Notes under the pieces: model-generated
What the model was told of the DNA's origin: nothing
The model's database searches: none
Seen by the model: the letters and a program-made list of their open reading frames with translations, nothing else
Part shown: piece by piece, positions 1 through 11,920 of the stretch
Layout of the letters: every line of letters begins with the position of its first letter
How positions within the stretch are numbered: the stretch's first letter is position 1
Assembly (NCBI RefSeq): GCF_000002425.4
Contig: NC_037276.1
Location: 374,216-438,215, forward strand
Source: Physcomitrium patens
Lineage: Eukaryota > Streptophyta > Bryopsida > Funariales > Funariaceae
DNA length: 64,000 bases
Reading direction: 5' to 3'
Translations under genes and position numbers: made by a program

Positions 1-2014
1 TAGTTAAAAACTAATCATAATGGCATTCCTCCCAAACCTTGGCTCTATTAAGGGATGCAGACACCATAATAGGTTGAGCTTCCTTCACAAACATTTTTAA
101 CTCTAGTGGTTGCAAACCATTGATAAATACCTCTGACATTTGGTGATTTGGCCATTTACTGAGTATATTAGCCACCTGACCATAATACGATTCCATTGCC
201 TCTCCTAGGATTATTTTGCTGTTCATTAACCTCTCTCAAAGACGATCCTCAAAACCTATTGGCCGAAAATGGGTTAAAAATGTATTCTTCAATGCTTCCC
301 AATTCGGAAATTGATCCACTGATTGGCAGTTGTACCATTCAGACGTCGTATCTTTTAAGGTTGCTGACAACCATCGTAACCAAATATCTTTGGTTCTTCT
401 ATTATTAGCTATACATGTTGTCAAAAATTGAGACAAATGTTGATCGGAATTTGTACTCAGAAAGCCCCTAAAAGTAAGTAATGGAGCCACACTCGTTGTG
501 CGATTGCTCACGTCACCCATTTGTACTGCTATTGGAACTGCTGGACTACTCGTTGCCATTGATGAAGATAATATGCCGCTTAATCTCTTATTAAAATTAC
601 CACTGTCTTTTTCAATTATCTTTTGTAAACTTTTTAACCTCTTTAATTTACTATTATTATCCCTGAATAAGTTTATTGGTTGAATTAGAGGTGAAAACAA
701 CAGATTTTGAAATATGCTGAATTGGCCCTTATTAGCAAGCAATTTATGCCATTCTACAAAACCAATTTTTATAGAATCGACAGTTTCTGCTATTGGGAAG
801 ATACCAAATGGAGTACCCAATTCTTATGTGTTTCTTCCATTTGCAATTAACGAGCTGAAGAGATACGATGGGCTATTGATAAAATTTCCTACGAGTGCTC
901 TTGGTAATTTTTTTAATGGTATAAAAGTCTAAAATATTAAAGATCGGTCTGCTTCTGTGTATGCTTGGATATGCCGACAGACATGCAACCATGGCTTAAT
1001 CCAACTTTGTCGATGCTTCTTTTTTAACTTACATTCTTGCTCATTTTGCAATGATTCTCTTGCTTGCGCTCTCTCTTATCTTTCTTTCGACTGACATGTT
1101 TTCTTTACTACAATGTTCTCATTCTTAATAATCATAATCTTTCATTATATACTACTGAATTTGCTTCCTATTTTTCAACTACTAAACCAATAATTAATTC
1201 CTAACACTCAATGCTATTGTCATTCCCCAATAGCGGCACTAAAATGTGATTATCGTTTTACTAGTTTTACAATTGCTTCCAGAATAAACCTGTATAGGGA
1301 AATTCGAACACAAGGAAAGACTAAGCATTTGAGTTTCACTTGTTAGGGTCACACAATTAACTGTATTCCAAACCACTAAAACACTAAGAAATACTACAAT
1401 GCTTCCTTCCAGTAAAAATACTCCTTCATCAACTGATAACCACAATGTGCAATCCTGCACTCTCAAAAGATTGCTCAAAACTCAATAAATTCCATCCAAC
1501 ACCAACAATAACAAACTTCACTCCAACCAAACTAAATTCACAAAATTCCTGTAATCACAAACTTCCTCTATCGAAACACACACACATAACTCTCAATAAA
1601 TAACAATCATAATCTTCCATCTATAATCAATCTTCCAATAACTTCTCATATAATTCGAATACAGAGTACTCCAATTACATAATCAATAACTCATAAACCA
1701 ATCTTTGATTTATTCCACAAACTCACTTCTCAGTATTCAAAAACTATCCATTACTCTTCAACAACAAAAAAAACAAAGAAAACAAAGAGAAAGCACCAAG
1801 CTTAACTCCGGCTCATCACTATCACAGTCTGGCACTCCAACAAAATTCTACAATTCTTATATAATTGCTACTAATTTCCAGATTCTAACGGTAATCTTAT
1901 AACAACTGCTTTTAATAATTGAATCAATCATCCATCCTCCTAAACTGACTATTCTATGGCCTATTAATCTATTTTATCAATATCTTACAAAAATAAACTA
2001 ATATCTATTCTACA
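1..2014 (-). mobile_element. Element B2: partial Ty3/gypsy LTR retrotransposon (5' end), runs off window
   Basis: Minus-strand copy of the same family as B1. From right to left it shows a 5' LTR (2,014 to 1,245), a primer-binding site like B1's just inside the LTR (about 1,227-1,240, sharing the GCCGCTATTGG core), and a gag reading region from about 950 to 1. The gag product matches B1's gag (shared stretches such as WHKL..NK, FSP.IQ.I.LF and the WLR.LSATLKDT-like segment). It continues past base 1, so only the 5' part is visible. It is broken, with a few breaks in the visible part. It abuts the gag tail of relic A at 2,015, so it was probably inserted into A. Confidence 0.85.
1245..2014 (-). 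repeat. 5' LTR of element B2
   Basis: In minus orientation this 770-bp block starts TGTAGAATA and ends ATCACA, matching the LTRs of B1 (starts TGTAGAATAAG, ends near AATCACA/AATTACA). It is more diverged from the B1 LTRs than they are from each other. The five bases after its outer end are GCCCT; the partner copy lies outside the window. Confidence 0.8.
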
Positions 2015-4118
2015 GCCCTTATTAATCAATTTTGATATGGATTGAAAGATAATACCAAAGATTTTTTATCAACAATGTCAAAGGAAAAATCTTTAAAATA
2101 ATTTATTACTTAAGGCATTGCATGTAACAATTTATTATTTGAAAGACGTCAAGAATAAAGACTTGGTTGGAGAAGAAAAATTCAAATAATGACAGTAGCT
2201 CCTAAGTTTTCAAAAACTTATTCATCTAGGCTATAATTAATAAAAATTAATATGATACATTTTTAATCCCTCATAGAGCAAAAAAAGATTCAACGACATC
2301 AAGAAGAATTATGCTTATAATATGGAAAAATTAAATATATAACTTAATATTATTAAATAAATAACATAAATATAAAATAAAAAGCTTAATTACTAAAGAA
2401 GATGAAGTGTCAAAAAACAAATTTCTCTAGCTATAATAGAGACTGTGCGATTGGAAGCTTACATAATTCTTAGTAAAGGTCCTATTCTCTCCTTAGATCT
2501 TTCATTTTTTTTTTTTACAATAGAAGTTTATTTAGAACCAAAAAATCACAAAGTCTTAGCTTTGTTTGATTCAGGAGCCTCATCTTGTTTTGTAAACAAA
2601 GATTTTGTTAAAAAATAAGAGATATTATTTATCAAAAAAACTAAACTTGTACATGTAGAAGTCATTGATAGTCGTTTGCTATCTTTTAGAGATATTATGC
2701 ATGAAATTGTTCCTTTAGATGTAGTAATTAAAGATCATAATAGCATAATAATCTTTAATGTAATAAGATCTCTATCCAATTTGGTAATTTTAGGATTGTC
2801 TTACTTAAAAAAATATAATCCACAAATAGATTGGATTTCTTGTAATCTTAATTTTTTTTATAGTTTAATCCAAAAGCTTATTAGTCAAGTAAAAATACAT
2901 AAGTCTAATACATCCAAATCCTTACTAGTAGATGCAAAAGCTTTTATGCATGCCGCAAAAGAAGAGTTCTCTTTTGTTTTAAATGCCACATCTATTTTCG
3001 ATGGTGAAAAGACATCAAGTGATATTCCTAGCTTGTATCAAGATTTTCAAGACGTTTTTGAAAAAAAAAAAAAAAAATAGATATTCTTTTAGAGCATTAT
3101 TTTTATAATTGTTCCATTGATCTTCACAAAAGAACTCAACCACTATTTGGACCAATCTATAGCCTATTACAAAATGAGTTGGTTGTACTAAAGGAATACA
3201 CTAATAAAAACTTGGCTGAGAATTACATACATCATTCTAAATTTCTAATTGGAGCTCCTATCTTATTTGTGAAGAAAAAAGGTGGATCTTTGCAGATATA
3301 TGTAGACTATCAAAGGCTCAATAAGATCACTATCAAAAATAAGTACCCTCTATCTTTAATTTCAAGACTTTTTGATGAATTGAATCAAACAAAGATCTAT
3401 ATAAAAGTAGATTTATAAGGAGCATAAAATCTGGTATGCATTAAAAAAAAAAAAAAATGAATAGAAAACTACGTTTTGAATCAAGTATGGTCATTTTGAA
3501 TATAATATCATGCCTTTTGGATTTATAAATGCATTAGATGCTTTTCAACATCTAATGAATGATGTATTTTGTGAGTTTCTTTATGATTTTTTCATATGTT
3601 ATTTGGATGACATCTTAATGTACTCTAAAAACACAGAAGAGCATAAAGTTCATTAATTGTTATATATTACAAAAACTTAAAGATGTAGGATTATATGTGA
3701 AGTTAGAAAAGTGTGTATTCTACACTACTCAAGTTGATTTTTTAGGATACATCATTTCTAATAAAGGACTAATGATGGATCCAAAAAAGGTTCAAACTAT
3801 CATGAATTGAAAGATTCTAAAAAAATTAAAAAAAATATGTAATATTTTTTGAGCTTTGCCAATTACTATCAGATCTTTACTAAGAATTTTTTTAAGTTGT
3901 AGTTCTACATATATGTTTGACTTGTAAAGACAAACTTTAATGGAATAAATAAGCCAAAGCATCATTTGATGCTTCAAAAAAGGAGTTTGTTTTTGTACCA
4001 ATCTCATATTATCTTGACTTTTCAAGGCATTTTTCATAGAAATAGATGCATCAGACTTTGCTTTGGATGTAGTATTATCACAAATGGAAGCATATAACAA
4101 ACTCTATCCAATAGCTTT
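2015..4118 (+). mobile_element. Relic A, part 1: old AT-rich Ty3/gypsy (gag tail, protease, RT, start of RNase H)
   Basis: Decayed relic whose pieces line up in order with element C. A gag tail lies near 2,250-2,450; an aspartic protease region at about 2,530-2,800 carries a recognisable LFDSGAS active-site stretch; reverse transcriptase spans about 3,110-3,800, with YGHFEYNIMPFG- and YLDDILMYSKN-like motifs; the start of RNase H at about 4,020-4,118 includes EIDASDFAL. It is very AT-rich compared with C and has many breaks (more than ten). It is cut at 4,118 by the insertion of B1 and resumes at 26,845. The 5' end lies beyond B2 or outside the window. Confidence 0.85.
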
Positions 4119-4162
4119 TGTAGAATAAGTAGTTATTTTCAGAATGTAGATACCTAGTGTAT
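4119..4162 (+). repeat. 5' LTR of B1, first piece
   Basis: The first 44 bp of B1's LTR (TGTAGAATAAGTAG...) match 25,990-26,033 at the 3' LTR. Its last five bases, TGTAT (4,158-4,162), are the left copy of the target duplication made by element C. The LTR continues at 19,028. Confidence 0.9.
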
Positions 4163-4171
4163 TGTTAGGAA

Positions 4172-4405
4172 CATAGTCATTAGAACCTTCTAGAGACAAG
4201 TTTCTAGAACCTTCTAGAGACAAGCTTCTAGAACCTTTAGAAGCAAGTCTGTGGAACCTTCTAGAAGCTTCTTAGTTAGTAGAAGATGTTAGGGACATAG
4301 TCCTTAGAACCTTCTCGAGATAAGTTTCTAGAACCTTCTAGAAGCAAGTCTCTGGAATCTTCTAGAAGCTTCCTAATTGATAGAAGTTGCTTGAGAAGCT
4401 TCCTA
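4172..4405 (+). promoter_or_regulatory. Heat-shock-element cluster in 5' LTR of C
   Basis: Repeated alternating GAA/TTC units at 2-bp spacing (GAAnnTTCnnGAA), the consensus bound by heat-shock transcription factors. This copy is slightly more eroded than the 3' LTR copy. Two modules begin at about 4,163 and 4,287 with TGTTAGGRACATAGTC. Confidence 0.75.
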
Positions 4406-4413
4406 AATAAGAG

Positions 4414-4456
4414 TATATATTGGAATCGAGGCTGAAGAGTTCTTCAGTCTCGACAA
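4414..4456 (+). promoter_or_regulatory. TATA box and predicted transcript start of C
   Basis: TATATAT at 4,414-4,420 lies about 32 bp upstream of AGTCTCGACAA (4,446-4,456). These 11 nt are exactly complementary to TTGTCGAGACT at 13,284-13,294. The start is inferred from the TATA spacing plus this match. The 3' LTR keeps the same arrangement (TATA at 18,854, AGTCTCGACAA at 18,886-18,896). Confidence 0.65.
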
Positions 4457-4578
4457 CACATCTCTTGGAGCTCTAGCTCACCTCTCTGGTATTGTTCTTG
4501 TATTCATGTGATTAATCTAGTTCTTGCCAGTTCTTCTTGAACTTCTTGGTAGATATCAAGTCTGTATTCTGTGTCCGT

Positions 4579-5938
4579 TGTCGTGTTGTAACATGAGTAT
4601 ACAGTGAAAATAAAAAAAAAAAAAAAGAAAAAAAAAGAAGGGGAATTTTATTAATATTCAGTTACCTCGAATATTGGAAGCATCGACCAACTCCAGCGCA
4701 AATACCGAGTGGTCAGGTTCAGTCACCCCGTTACAGTCAACCGGGGCATACTGAAATGCTCCATTCGATTCTAATAACGGGAGTTAGCAGGATGAGAAGG
4801 ACCAATTCACACGACGGATTTGAAGAGCCAATTGGATCCAATTTCGAGAATTCAATCCGGGTCATCTTAAACAATATGAGACCTATATTGGTAGGGCAAC
4901 CCAATGCAGTCTAGTTACGGGAAAATCCAGGTCTTACTATGGGCCTCAGCCAGTCTGACGCGAAGACCAATTTGACCCAATTACGCGAGCATCCAGGTTA
5001 CTACGGGCATCTTACCCAATATGGGACCTGAATTGGTCGGGCGACTCAATGTGGTCCCGATTACGGAGTTTCGATTCTGTTTCGGGCTGTCCTGTTCCTT
5101 GTGCCGTTTCAGAGAACGTTGTTCTCGGTAAATGGATCTCTTAAAGGTAAAAATGGAGGAGAAGGCCTTGATGACGTGAGCCAATTTCGGATCTAAGCTC
5201 TGACGACGGGAGCCAATTCCGGATCTAAGATGGAAGATTGAAGAAATTCAGAGGATAAGGTTAGGGGAGAATATAGTTTTAGGAGGGAGGTTTTTTTTTT
5301 TCGGGGAATCGGGGGGAGCTCGTTTTCAAGCTTTTGCAAGGTTACTAGTTCGGTTTTCATTGGAGTTTTTTGAAGATCAAGGGGATTAGAGAAAAGGAGC
5401 TTCATGCTTCGGGTCGGGGAAGGAAAGACATAGAATTTGGATTTTTCTTCTTCGTAGAGTTTTGGGAAGACTGAGGCAATCGCTGCTGAAGTCAGTGTTG
5501 TAATGGTGAATCGGGATTTTTAAATGAAGTGGGTTTGAATACTCTTGACTGTTTTGTAAAATCGAGTTACGTCTGTGATTGAAGGATTAAAAGGGTGTCT
5601 ATAGCATTGAGTATGCAAAGTGAATGAAATTTATTGAGTTAATCTAACAGGACAGTCAGTGGATACAAGATCGTAAGTACAAAGCGGTATTGAAGATTAA
5701 CAGTTTGGGTTGTTCGGGGTTCTCTGTAACGTCTAGAGACCTACCGACTGGGGCAAAAAAAAAAGACTTCGACAAGCAGTCGAAGAGCATCCGTATAGAT
5801 TTACGGTACATTGTTGCAGTCGTTTATATTCCAGCAATCAAAAACTGATAGACTGCTTGACTATCGGTGAATCTCCATACTACCTTCTACAATCAGACGC
5901 CCGGCGCGTTCTCGAGCAGGAAAGCACGTAATACGACA
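4579..5938 (+). repeat. 5' LTR of element D
   Basis: A 1,360-bp LTR, TGTCGTGTTG...AATACGACA, with short inverted ends (TGTCGT/ACGACA). It includes degenerate internal repeats (CCAATATGRGACCT at about 4,870 and 5,020), a hairpin at 5,767-5,785 (CTTCGAC-aagca-GTCGAAG) and a stretch similar to B1's gag (about 5,029-5,150). Confidence 0.93.
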
Positions 5939-5942
5939 TAAG

Positions 5943-5959
5943 TGGTGAACCCGACGTGA
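5943..5959 (+). promoter_or_regulatory. Primer-binding site of D
   Basis: TGGTGAACCCGACGTGA starts 4 bp after the LTR end. It begins with TGG, as expected for pairing with a tRNA CCA end; I do not assign the tRNA. Confidence 0.65.
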
Positions 5960-6009
5960 AAGCTTAATGTAGAAGGTATTGGATTTCGGTTGATTTTATC
6001 TTTATTTTT

Positions 6010-7893
6010 ATGGAAAACGAAAATAAAAATTTTGAAGGATTTTTGGGAGAAGTTTCTGGTGGGGAGTCTTCTAAAGGACAAGGTATGCACATGGATCCGT
6101 CTATTGCTAGTTTGTTTCAAGCCTTCTCATTGTCAATACAGCAACAGCAAAGCAATGATCGAAAGGAAGCTTTGGCAACCAAAGCATTGCAAGCAGTGGT
6201 CAATAAAATTGATGAATTTGATGGGAGGAATATTTCAAGGTATTTAAGATGTTATGTTCGTGAAATGGAATTAAATCGGATTTCTGAGAAGAAAATGGTT
6301 GCACTATTTGGACTTGCCATGATACCGGAGATAAGGGACCACATTACATCGATTACGGATCGTTGTGGGAATTCATAGGAGGATTTTTCACATGCATTGA
6401 AAGACGAATATTTCTTGGAAGATGCTGATCGCGTTACTAAGAAGTTGTTTCGGGGATGGATTGAACGGCCCAATAAGAATTTGCAAGCAACAGAGCTACT
6501 AAGAGAATTTGAAAGGCAGTACTCTCAATTATCGAAGGTAGAAAAATTGACATTGGAGCCGAACAAAGTTGATCTATTTCTTCAAGCTGCTGATGGAGAA
6601 TTGCAAGAGAAATTAGAACCCCTTCTTGAAGACAAAGAAGAAGATGAAGGATTGACAACGAAGTGGAAGAACGTTGAAGATGCGGTGGGGTTGCTTACAA
6701 AAAAAGAAAGGAGGAAGGATAGGAGCAATATTCCGAAAACAGTACAAGCACCCAAAGCTCCAGTACGTACAACACCATCGATAATGCCTACAGTTCAACC
6801 TTCGACATCCTTGTCAAAGAAAGCAGATATGGATATGGAAGAAATAATACGAGGAATGAAAGATCTTCAAATCAAATTGGCAAGACTTGAAGAGAATACT
6901 TCTATAAATAATTCGAAGAATGTTTCAAAACAAAGATATGTACAAAGATGCATTTGGTGTGATGATGCTTCACACACTAGAAAAGATTGCAATGAATTTA
7001 ATAATATGATACGGCAGGGAATTATTTGCTGGAAAGATGGGAAGATAGCATTGAAAAATAGGAAGGATCTTCTTCAAACCAATTTTGGCAAGGGAGGAAT
7101 GAGAGCATTGGTTCAAGATTACTTAAAAGAGCATGAAACAGTAGTACGAGAAAGTGCAAGTTATGGTGCTAGAGTAGATGATGAAATTGGTGGAAGTACG
7201 GAAACTAGTGAGTTTTGGGCTTCTACCGTTTCTACAATGCAAGAAGGGAAATTACCTCGAGAAGCGTTATTGAGAACTGCAGCTACAATACGAGGAAGAA
7301 CAGGTTGGGAGGATCCTGTTGAGTCTCTTTCAGTTCATGCATATATTGCTAAGAGCCAACATGAAGCTTTGATGGAAGAAAAAAGACGAGGAAATTTTGA
7401 TGATACTAGAGAAGGAAATTCTTTTAAGAGGCAAACTCGAGGAGACAAGGCTCAAGAGGCAGCTTCACAAGAATTGCCTGTAAAGGATACCTCAGCATCA
7501 TTGGAAGAAAAAACAACGGAGACAAAAGATAAGGGCAAATCAATTGCTTATAAGCTACTTTCTGACATTGAAGCGGCAACAAATTTGAAAGGGGTGTTGG
7601 AAGAACGTATATTAAACGCTAAGGTGGAATTCACATTGAAAGAAGTCTTGGGAATTGCAAAGAAGGAGTTTCATGATGTTATCATTGACAGCATTAAGCG
7701 AAAGAGGCAATTAATGAGCGAAACTGGAATGAGTCATGCTATTGATGCAAGAATATGTAGAGATGAAGAAGAGGTTGATATTGGTTACAAGCAACCAACA
7801 AATGAAAAGAATGGGTATAATCAGCGAGTACGTTTCGAAGATTCTAGTGACAAGGAAATGGAAACTTTGAGCCATTATACTCGAAAGCATTAA
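6010..7893 (+). mobile_element. gag region of element D
   Basis: Starts at the ATG at 6,010, shortly after the primer-binding site. It encodes an acidic/charged capsid-like region and a zinc knuckle CIWCDDASHTRKDC (about 6,952-6,993), then a long hydrophilic linker with repeated acidic-basic runs. It is nearly open throughout. Only the knuckle and position support the gag call; the capsid fold is inferred. Confidence 0.75.
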
Positions 7894-7899
7894 GCAAGG

Positions 7900-8400
7900 G
7901 CAACTACTGAGGTATTGGTGAAGGTAGGAGATATAGAAGAACCAATAGTTGCTTTGGTGGACCACGGTTTTGAAATAAATCTCATGTCTAAAGATCTTTA
8001 TAAGAAGCAAAAATGGCCAATTGATATGGAACATGGATGGGCTATACGAGCAGCTAATAACACACGAGGCGAATTATATGGAGCTTGTCCAAATGTCAAA
8101 ATTCGGATTGGGGATGTTGCGACGGAGCAACATTTCTTCGTTCAAGATACAACATCTTATCCGTTGATTTTAGGACAACCTTATATCACGGCAACACGGA
8201 TGGAAACAAAGGTACTTGACGATGGTTCTGTTTATGCAAGGGTACGGAGCGAAGATGGGAGGAAAGCTGTACAATTTCTAACAGTACCTCCTAACCATGA
8301 ACGGAATCGAGATAGGTTGAGGGAGAAACCATGGCCAAAGATTGTTGAAGGATTTAAGGATTTTGGGGAGGTACCACTATAAAGCGAGATTATGGAGGTA
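7900..8400 (+). mobile_element. Protease region of element D
   Basis: A retropepsin-like segment: IVALVDHGFEINLMSKDLY, then ADNT-like and PLILGQPYITATRME, typical of the protease C-terminal half. It lies between gag and reverse transcriptase. Confidence 0.75.
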
Positions 8401-8459
8401 CAAAAGAGGAGGTACTCTCGCGATATGAAGGTGCCTTTGATGCGAGTTTTATTGGTATA

Positions 8460-10079
8460 TTGGAGAATGGAAATATTATGTATAAGAAAGTTGATGATTT
8501 TAAAAGAAAAGAAAGAAAAAGATTATATAATATTAAACGAGAATTACGCAAGATAGGTACATTGCAAGATGATGAGAGGATTTTGGGTGATTATGAAGAA
8601 AATGGACTGGAAGATTCATTGGAATTGATTACATCTATTGGGTTAAGGGATAATGATAAGATTGTTGAGATTCATTCGAGAGAGGTTTATACCATGCTTG
8701 AATCTTTTCAAGCACCAGAAGTCACAATAGAGACGAGATATAAAACGGCAGATAAGAAGGTAAAGCCTGTTGCCGGACCATTACCAGAGGATTCTAAAGA
8801 ACAAATGGGAGAAGCATCAAAAGAAGCAAGTTTAAGAGATCCAATGAGTATTGGACATCAGTTTACTGAAGAGACTTTTGAAGAATTGAAGATTGGTTCT
8901 GATGGTTCTTTATTGCCGGAGGAAATTACTTGCTTCAAAAAGATGTTGGCTAAACAAGGTAGATCGTTTGCCTTCGAATCTCATGAAATTGGGTGTGTGG
9001 ATCCAAATATTATAACACCTATGGTTATCTTCACTGTACCGCATGTACCTTCGAATCTAAGACCGATTCCAATACCGAGGGCACATTTACCTAAATTGGT
9101 GGAACTATTGAAAGAAAAGATAAAGATGAAAATATTAGAACCTTCATTTGCGCCTTATTCTAGTCGATGGTTTACGGTACCTAAGAAGAATGGGTCACTG
9201 CGGTTTATTGAAGATATGCAGCCGGTGAATGCTATAACTGTCAGGAATGCAAGAATTGGACCTATTGTGGATGAATTTGCTGAGGCGTTTGCTGGAAGGG
9301 CGATCTATTCAATGGGTGATTTGTATTCAGGTTATGATCAATTTCAACTTGCCGAAGGAAGTAGAGATATGACAACGATGAGGACACCGCTTGGATTGGT
9401 TAGAATGTGCACTCTTCCTCAAGGCGCGACCAACTCAGTTGCGCATATGATGAATGGGATGAATAAGGTATTAAGAGATTTTATTCCGGAAAAGACTATG
9501 CCTTTTCTGGATAATGTTCCTATAAAAGGGTGCAGAGAAGGAGACAAGGATGAAACTTTAGATACGAGGGGGTGTCGCAGATATGTTGTTGATCATATAC
9601 AAGATTGTGAAAAGATTTTAACTTGGCTTAGAGAAGTTCATCTTACATTATCGGGTATGAAGTCCGTATTTGGAGTGCGAGAGGTTGTAATTGTTGGACA
9701 TTTATGCGGATCTTACGGAAGAAAACCAGATCCGACTAAAGTTGATGCAATTGGAAGGATGAAAGAGGATTGTGGTTCTTTAACAGAGGTTCGCAGGTTT
9801 TTGGATGTATGTGTATTTTATCGAATCTGGATCCCTCATTTTGCTCACATAGCGGATCCATTATATGAACTGTTACGCAAGGGTTACCGATTTGAATGGA
9901 AAGAAAGGCATATTCAGGCAATGCAAAGATTGAAGAAATTATTGATATCACCTCCAATATTGAGGAAGGTTGTTTATAAGTGCAATAGACCAGTGATTCT
10001 TACTGTAGACGCTAGTCCAATTGCCGTTGGATGGGCGGTGGGTCAAGATGATTCGAATGGGAGTAGATTTGCAGTTTGA
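8460..10079 (+). mobile_element. Reverse transcriptase and start of RNase H of D
   Basis: Recognisable motifs in order: SRWFTVPKKNGSLRFIEDMQ (about 9,163), AIYSMGDLYSGYDQFQLAE (9,301), TPLGLVRMCTLPQGATNS (9,388), an FLD-type catalytic box near 9,505 instead of the YLDD type in A and C, the connection region PDPTKVDAIGRM (about 9,730), and the RNase H start LTVDASPIAVGWAVGQDD (about 10,000). Confidence 0.88.
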
Positions 10080-10099
10080 TTTGGGGCTAAAGTTTTAAG

Positions 10100-11858
10100 T
10101 ATTCGTCAGCGTGCATATTTGCAAGTCAAAAGAGAACTTTGGGGAGTCGTTTCGGCTATGAAAGCTGAAAAGGACTATTTGATTGGGGCAGTAGTAGTAA
10201 TTGAAACAGATTGCTTGCCATTGCTTGGAATGATTATTAACTGTTCAACGCCAGATATTGCAATGTTGAGATGGATTGCTTATATTAAGTCACTAAATCC
10301 AAAATTTAAGCATATCACTGGAAAGGACAATTTAGTAGCAGACATGCTATCTCGAGCAAGATACGAGAGGGAGGACGAAATGGTTGAAGACATTGATGAT
10401 GTCGGATTGAAATTCTATTCAATATCAAATCTCAACAGAGAAGACAAGCTATTTCTTGAAGAATCTTATAAAGGAGAATTATTGGATATTGGTCATTATT
10501 TGAATACCTTGTCTAAGCAGGAGAATTGGTCTACAGAAAAATTCAAACAAATAAGAATAAAAGCATATGGATTTTTACTTCGAGATGGATTCTTATGGAA
10601 GATACCGAAGAAAGGAATTGGGATGCCACAACGAGTGATAGGCAAAAGGGAAGAAAAACTAAAATTATTAAAGGAGTTTCATGATAGTTTATGGGCAGGG
10701 CATAGAGGAATCTGGGCTATTTTTGCTAAACTCAAGGAACGATATTGGTGGAAAAATATGTATCGAGATGTGCTCTCATTTGTAGAGTCATGTGAAATCT
10801 GTCAATCGTATTCTAATATCCGACATCGAGATGGTCTTCATCCTACGTATCCTCTGGCTATTCATTTTAAATGGATTGTTGATTTGGTTATTATGCCGGT
10901 TGGGTTATGGCAGATGAGATATTTGGTTTTAGCTCGTGAAGATTTATCAAATCAAGTAGAAGGAAGAGCATTGAGGACAAAATCTACAGAGGAGATTTGT
11001 AGGTTTTTGCTTGAAGATGTCATTTGCCGTTACGGGTGCGTAGGAAAAATTAATGCAGATCGTGGAGAATTAAATGCACAAGAAGCTCGTAAGTTCTTTG
11101 AAAAATGTGGAGTTAAACTATCACTGACTACTGCTTATAATCCGGAAGGGAATGCGAAAAGCGAACGCAGTCAACTGCCGATTGTGAAAGCATTGGTTAA
11201 AGCTTGTATTGGGAAGGTTAAAGAGTGGCCACGGCTTTTGTCATTTGCATTATGGGCTGATCGAACAACACATAGTTCGGTGACAGAATATATGCCAGTA
11301 GAACTTATGACAGGTCAAAAACCAATTATGCCGATTGAAAAAAAGGTACTTACTTGGAGTATGCTACCATGGGAAGATGGATTGACAAGAGAAGAACTTC
11401 GGGCTATTAGGATTCGACAATTGGAGCAAAGAACGGAAGATGTCCAAATAGCATTGGAAAGGTTAAAAAGAGCAAGGTTACAAAACAAGGCGCGATTCGA
11501 TAAGCAACATCGATTGAGACCAAAAGCAATCGAGGAAGGTGACTGGGTACTTGTTTATGACAATAGTCTGGATAATCAACATAGTACTTTGCGGAAATTT
11601 TCAAAACGTTGGTTTGGACCATACGTTGTAACAACTGTTCATGATAATGCGACTTACTCATTACGGGAGTTAGATGGTACAAAATTGAAAATACCAATTG
11701 TAGAGAAGCGAGTAAAAATATTTAAACGAAGACACGCAGACATGAATATGGAAGACCTTAATGAAGGTACAGAGATTCCGCAGCAAGAAGATGAAAGTGA
11801 TATGGATAATGAAGGTGACGAAGACGAACTGGACAAAGACGTAGGGGATATATTCTGA
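10100..11858 (+). mobile_element. RNase H end and integrase of D
   Basis: RNase H end (ETDCLPLLGMI, ITGKDNLVADMLSRARY) is followed by a long linker and integrase: a zinc-binding HHCC region (HDSLWAGHRG ... CEICQSY, about 10,680-10,810), a core with D, D, E positions (IVDLVIMPV, INADRGELNAQ, NPEGNAKSERSQ) and a GPYVV-type C-terminal domain. The protein ends in an acidic tail (DEDELDKDVGDIF), with no chromodomain. Confidence 0.88.
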
Positions 11859-11907
11859 ATCAAACAGCAATTGGGTAAATTGGTGCATACCGGAGGATGC
11901 ATAGGTT

Positions 11908-11920
11908 CAGAGGGGGTGGA
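11908..11920 (+). promoter_or_regulatory. Polypurine tract of D
   Basis: CAGAGGGGGTGGA directly precedes the 3' LTR start TGTCGTG. Confidence 0.8.

Larger units (their letters stand above)
4163..4578 (+). repeat. 5' LTR of C, main piece
   Basis: Starts TGTTAGGAACATAG; 416 bp up to the left CCGT duplication (4,575-4,578) made by element D. The last four LTR bases, GACA, lie at 13,278-13,281. It contains the heat-shock-element blocks, a TATA box and the predicted transcript start. Confidence 0.92.

Noticed and set aside
4981-5184. 67-codon minus-strand frame in D's LTR, nearly identical at 12,315-12,518
   Set aside because: It is duplicated only because it lies in both LTRs, and it overlaps the stretch similar to B's gag in the other sense. 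No independent support for coding.
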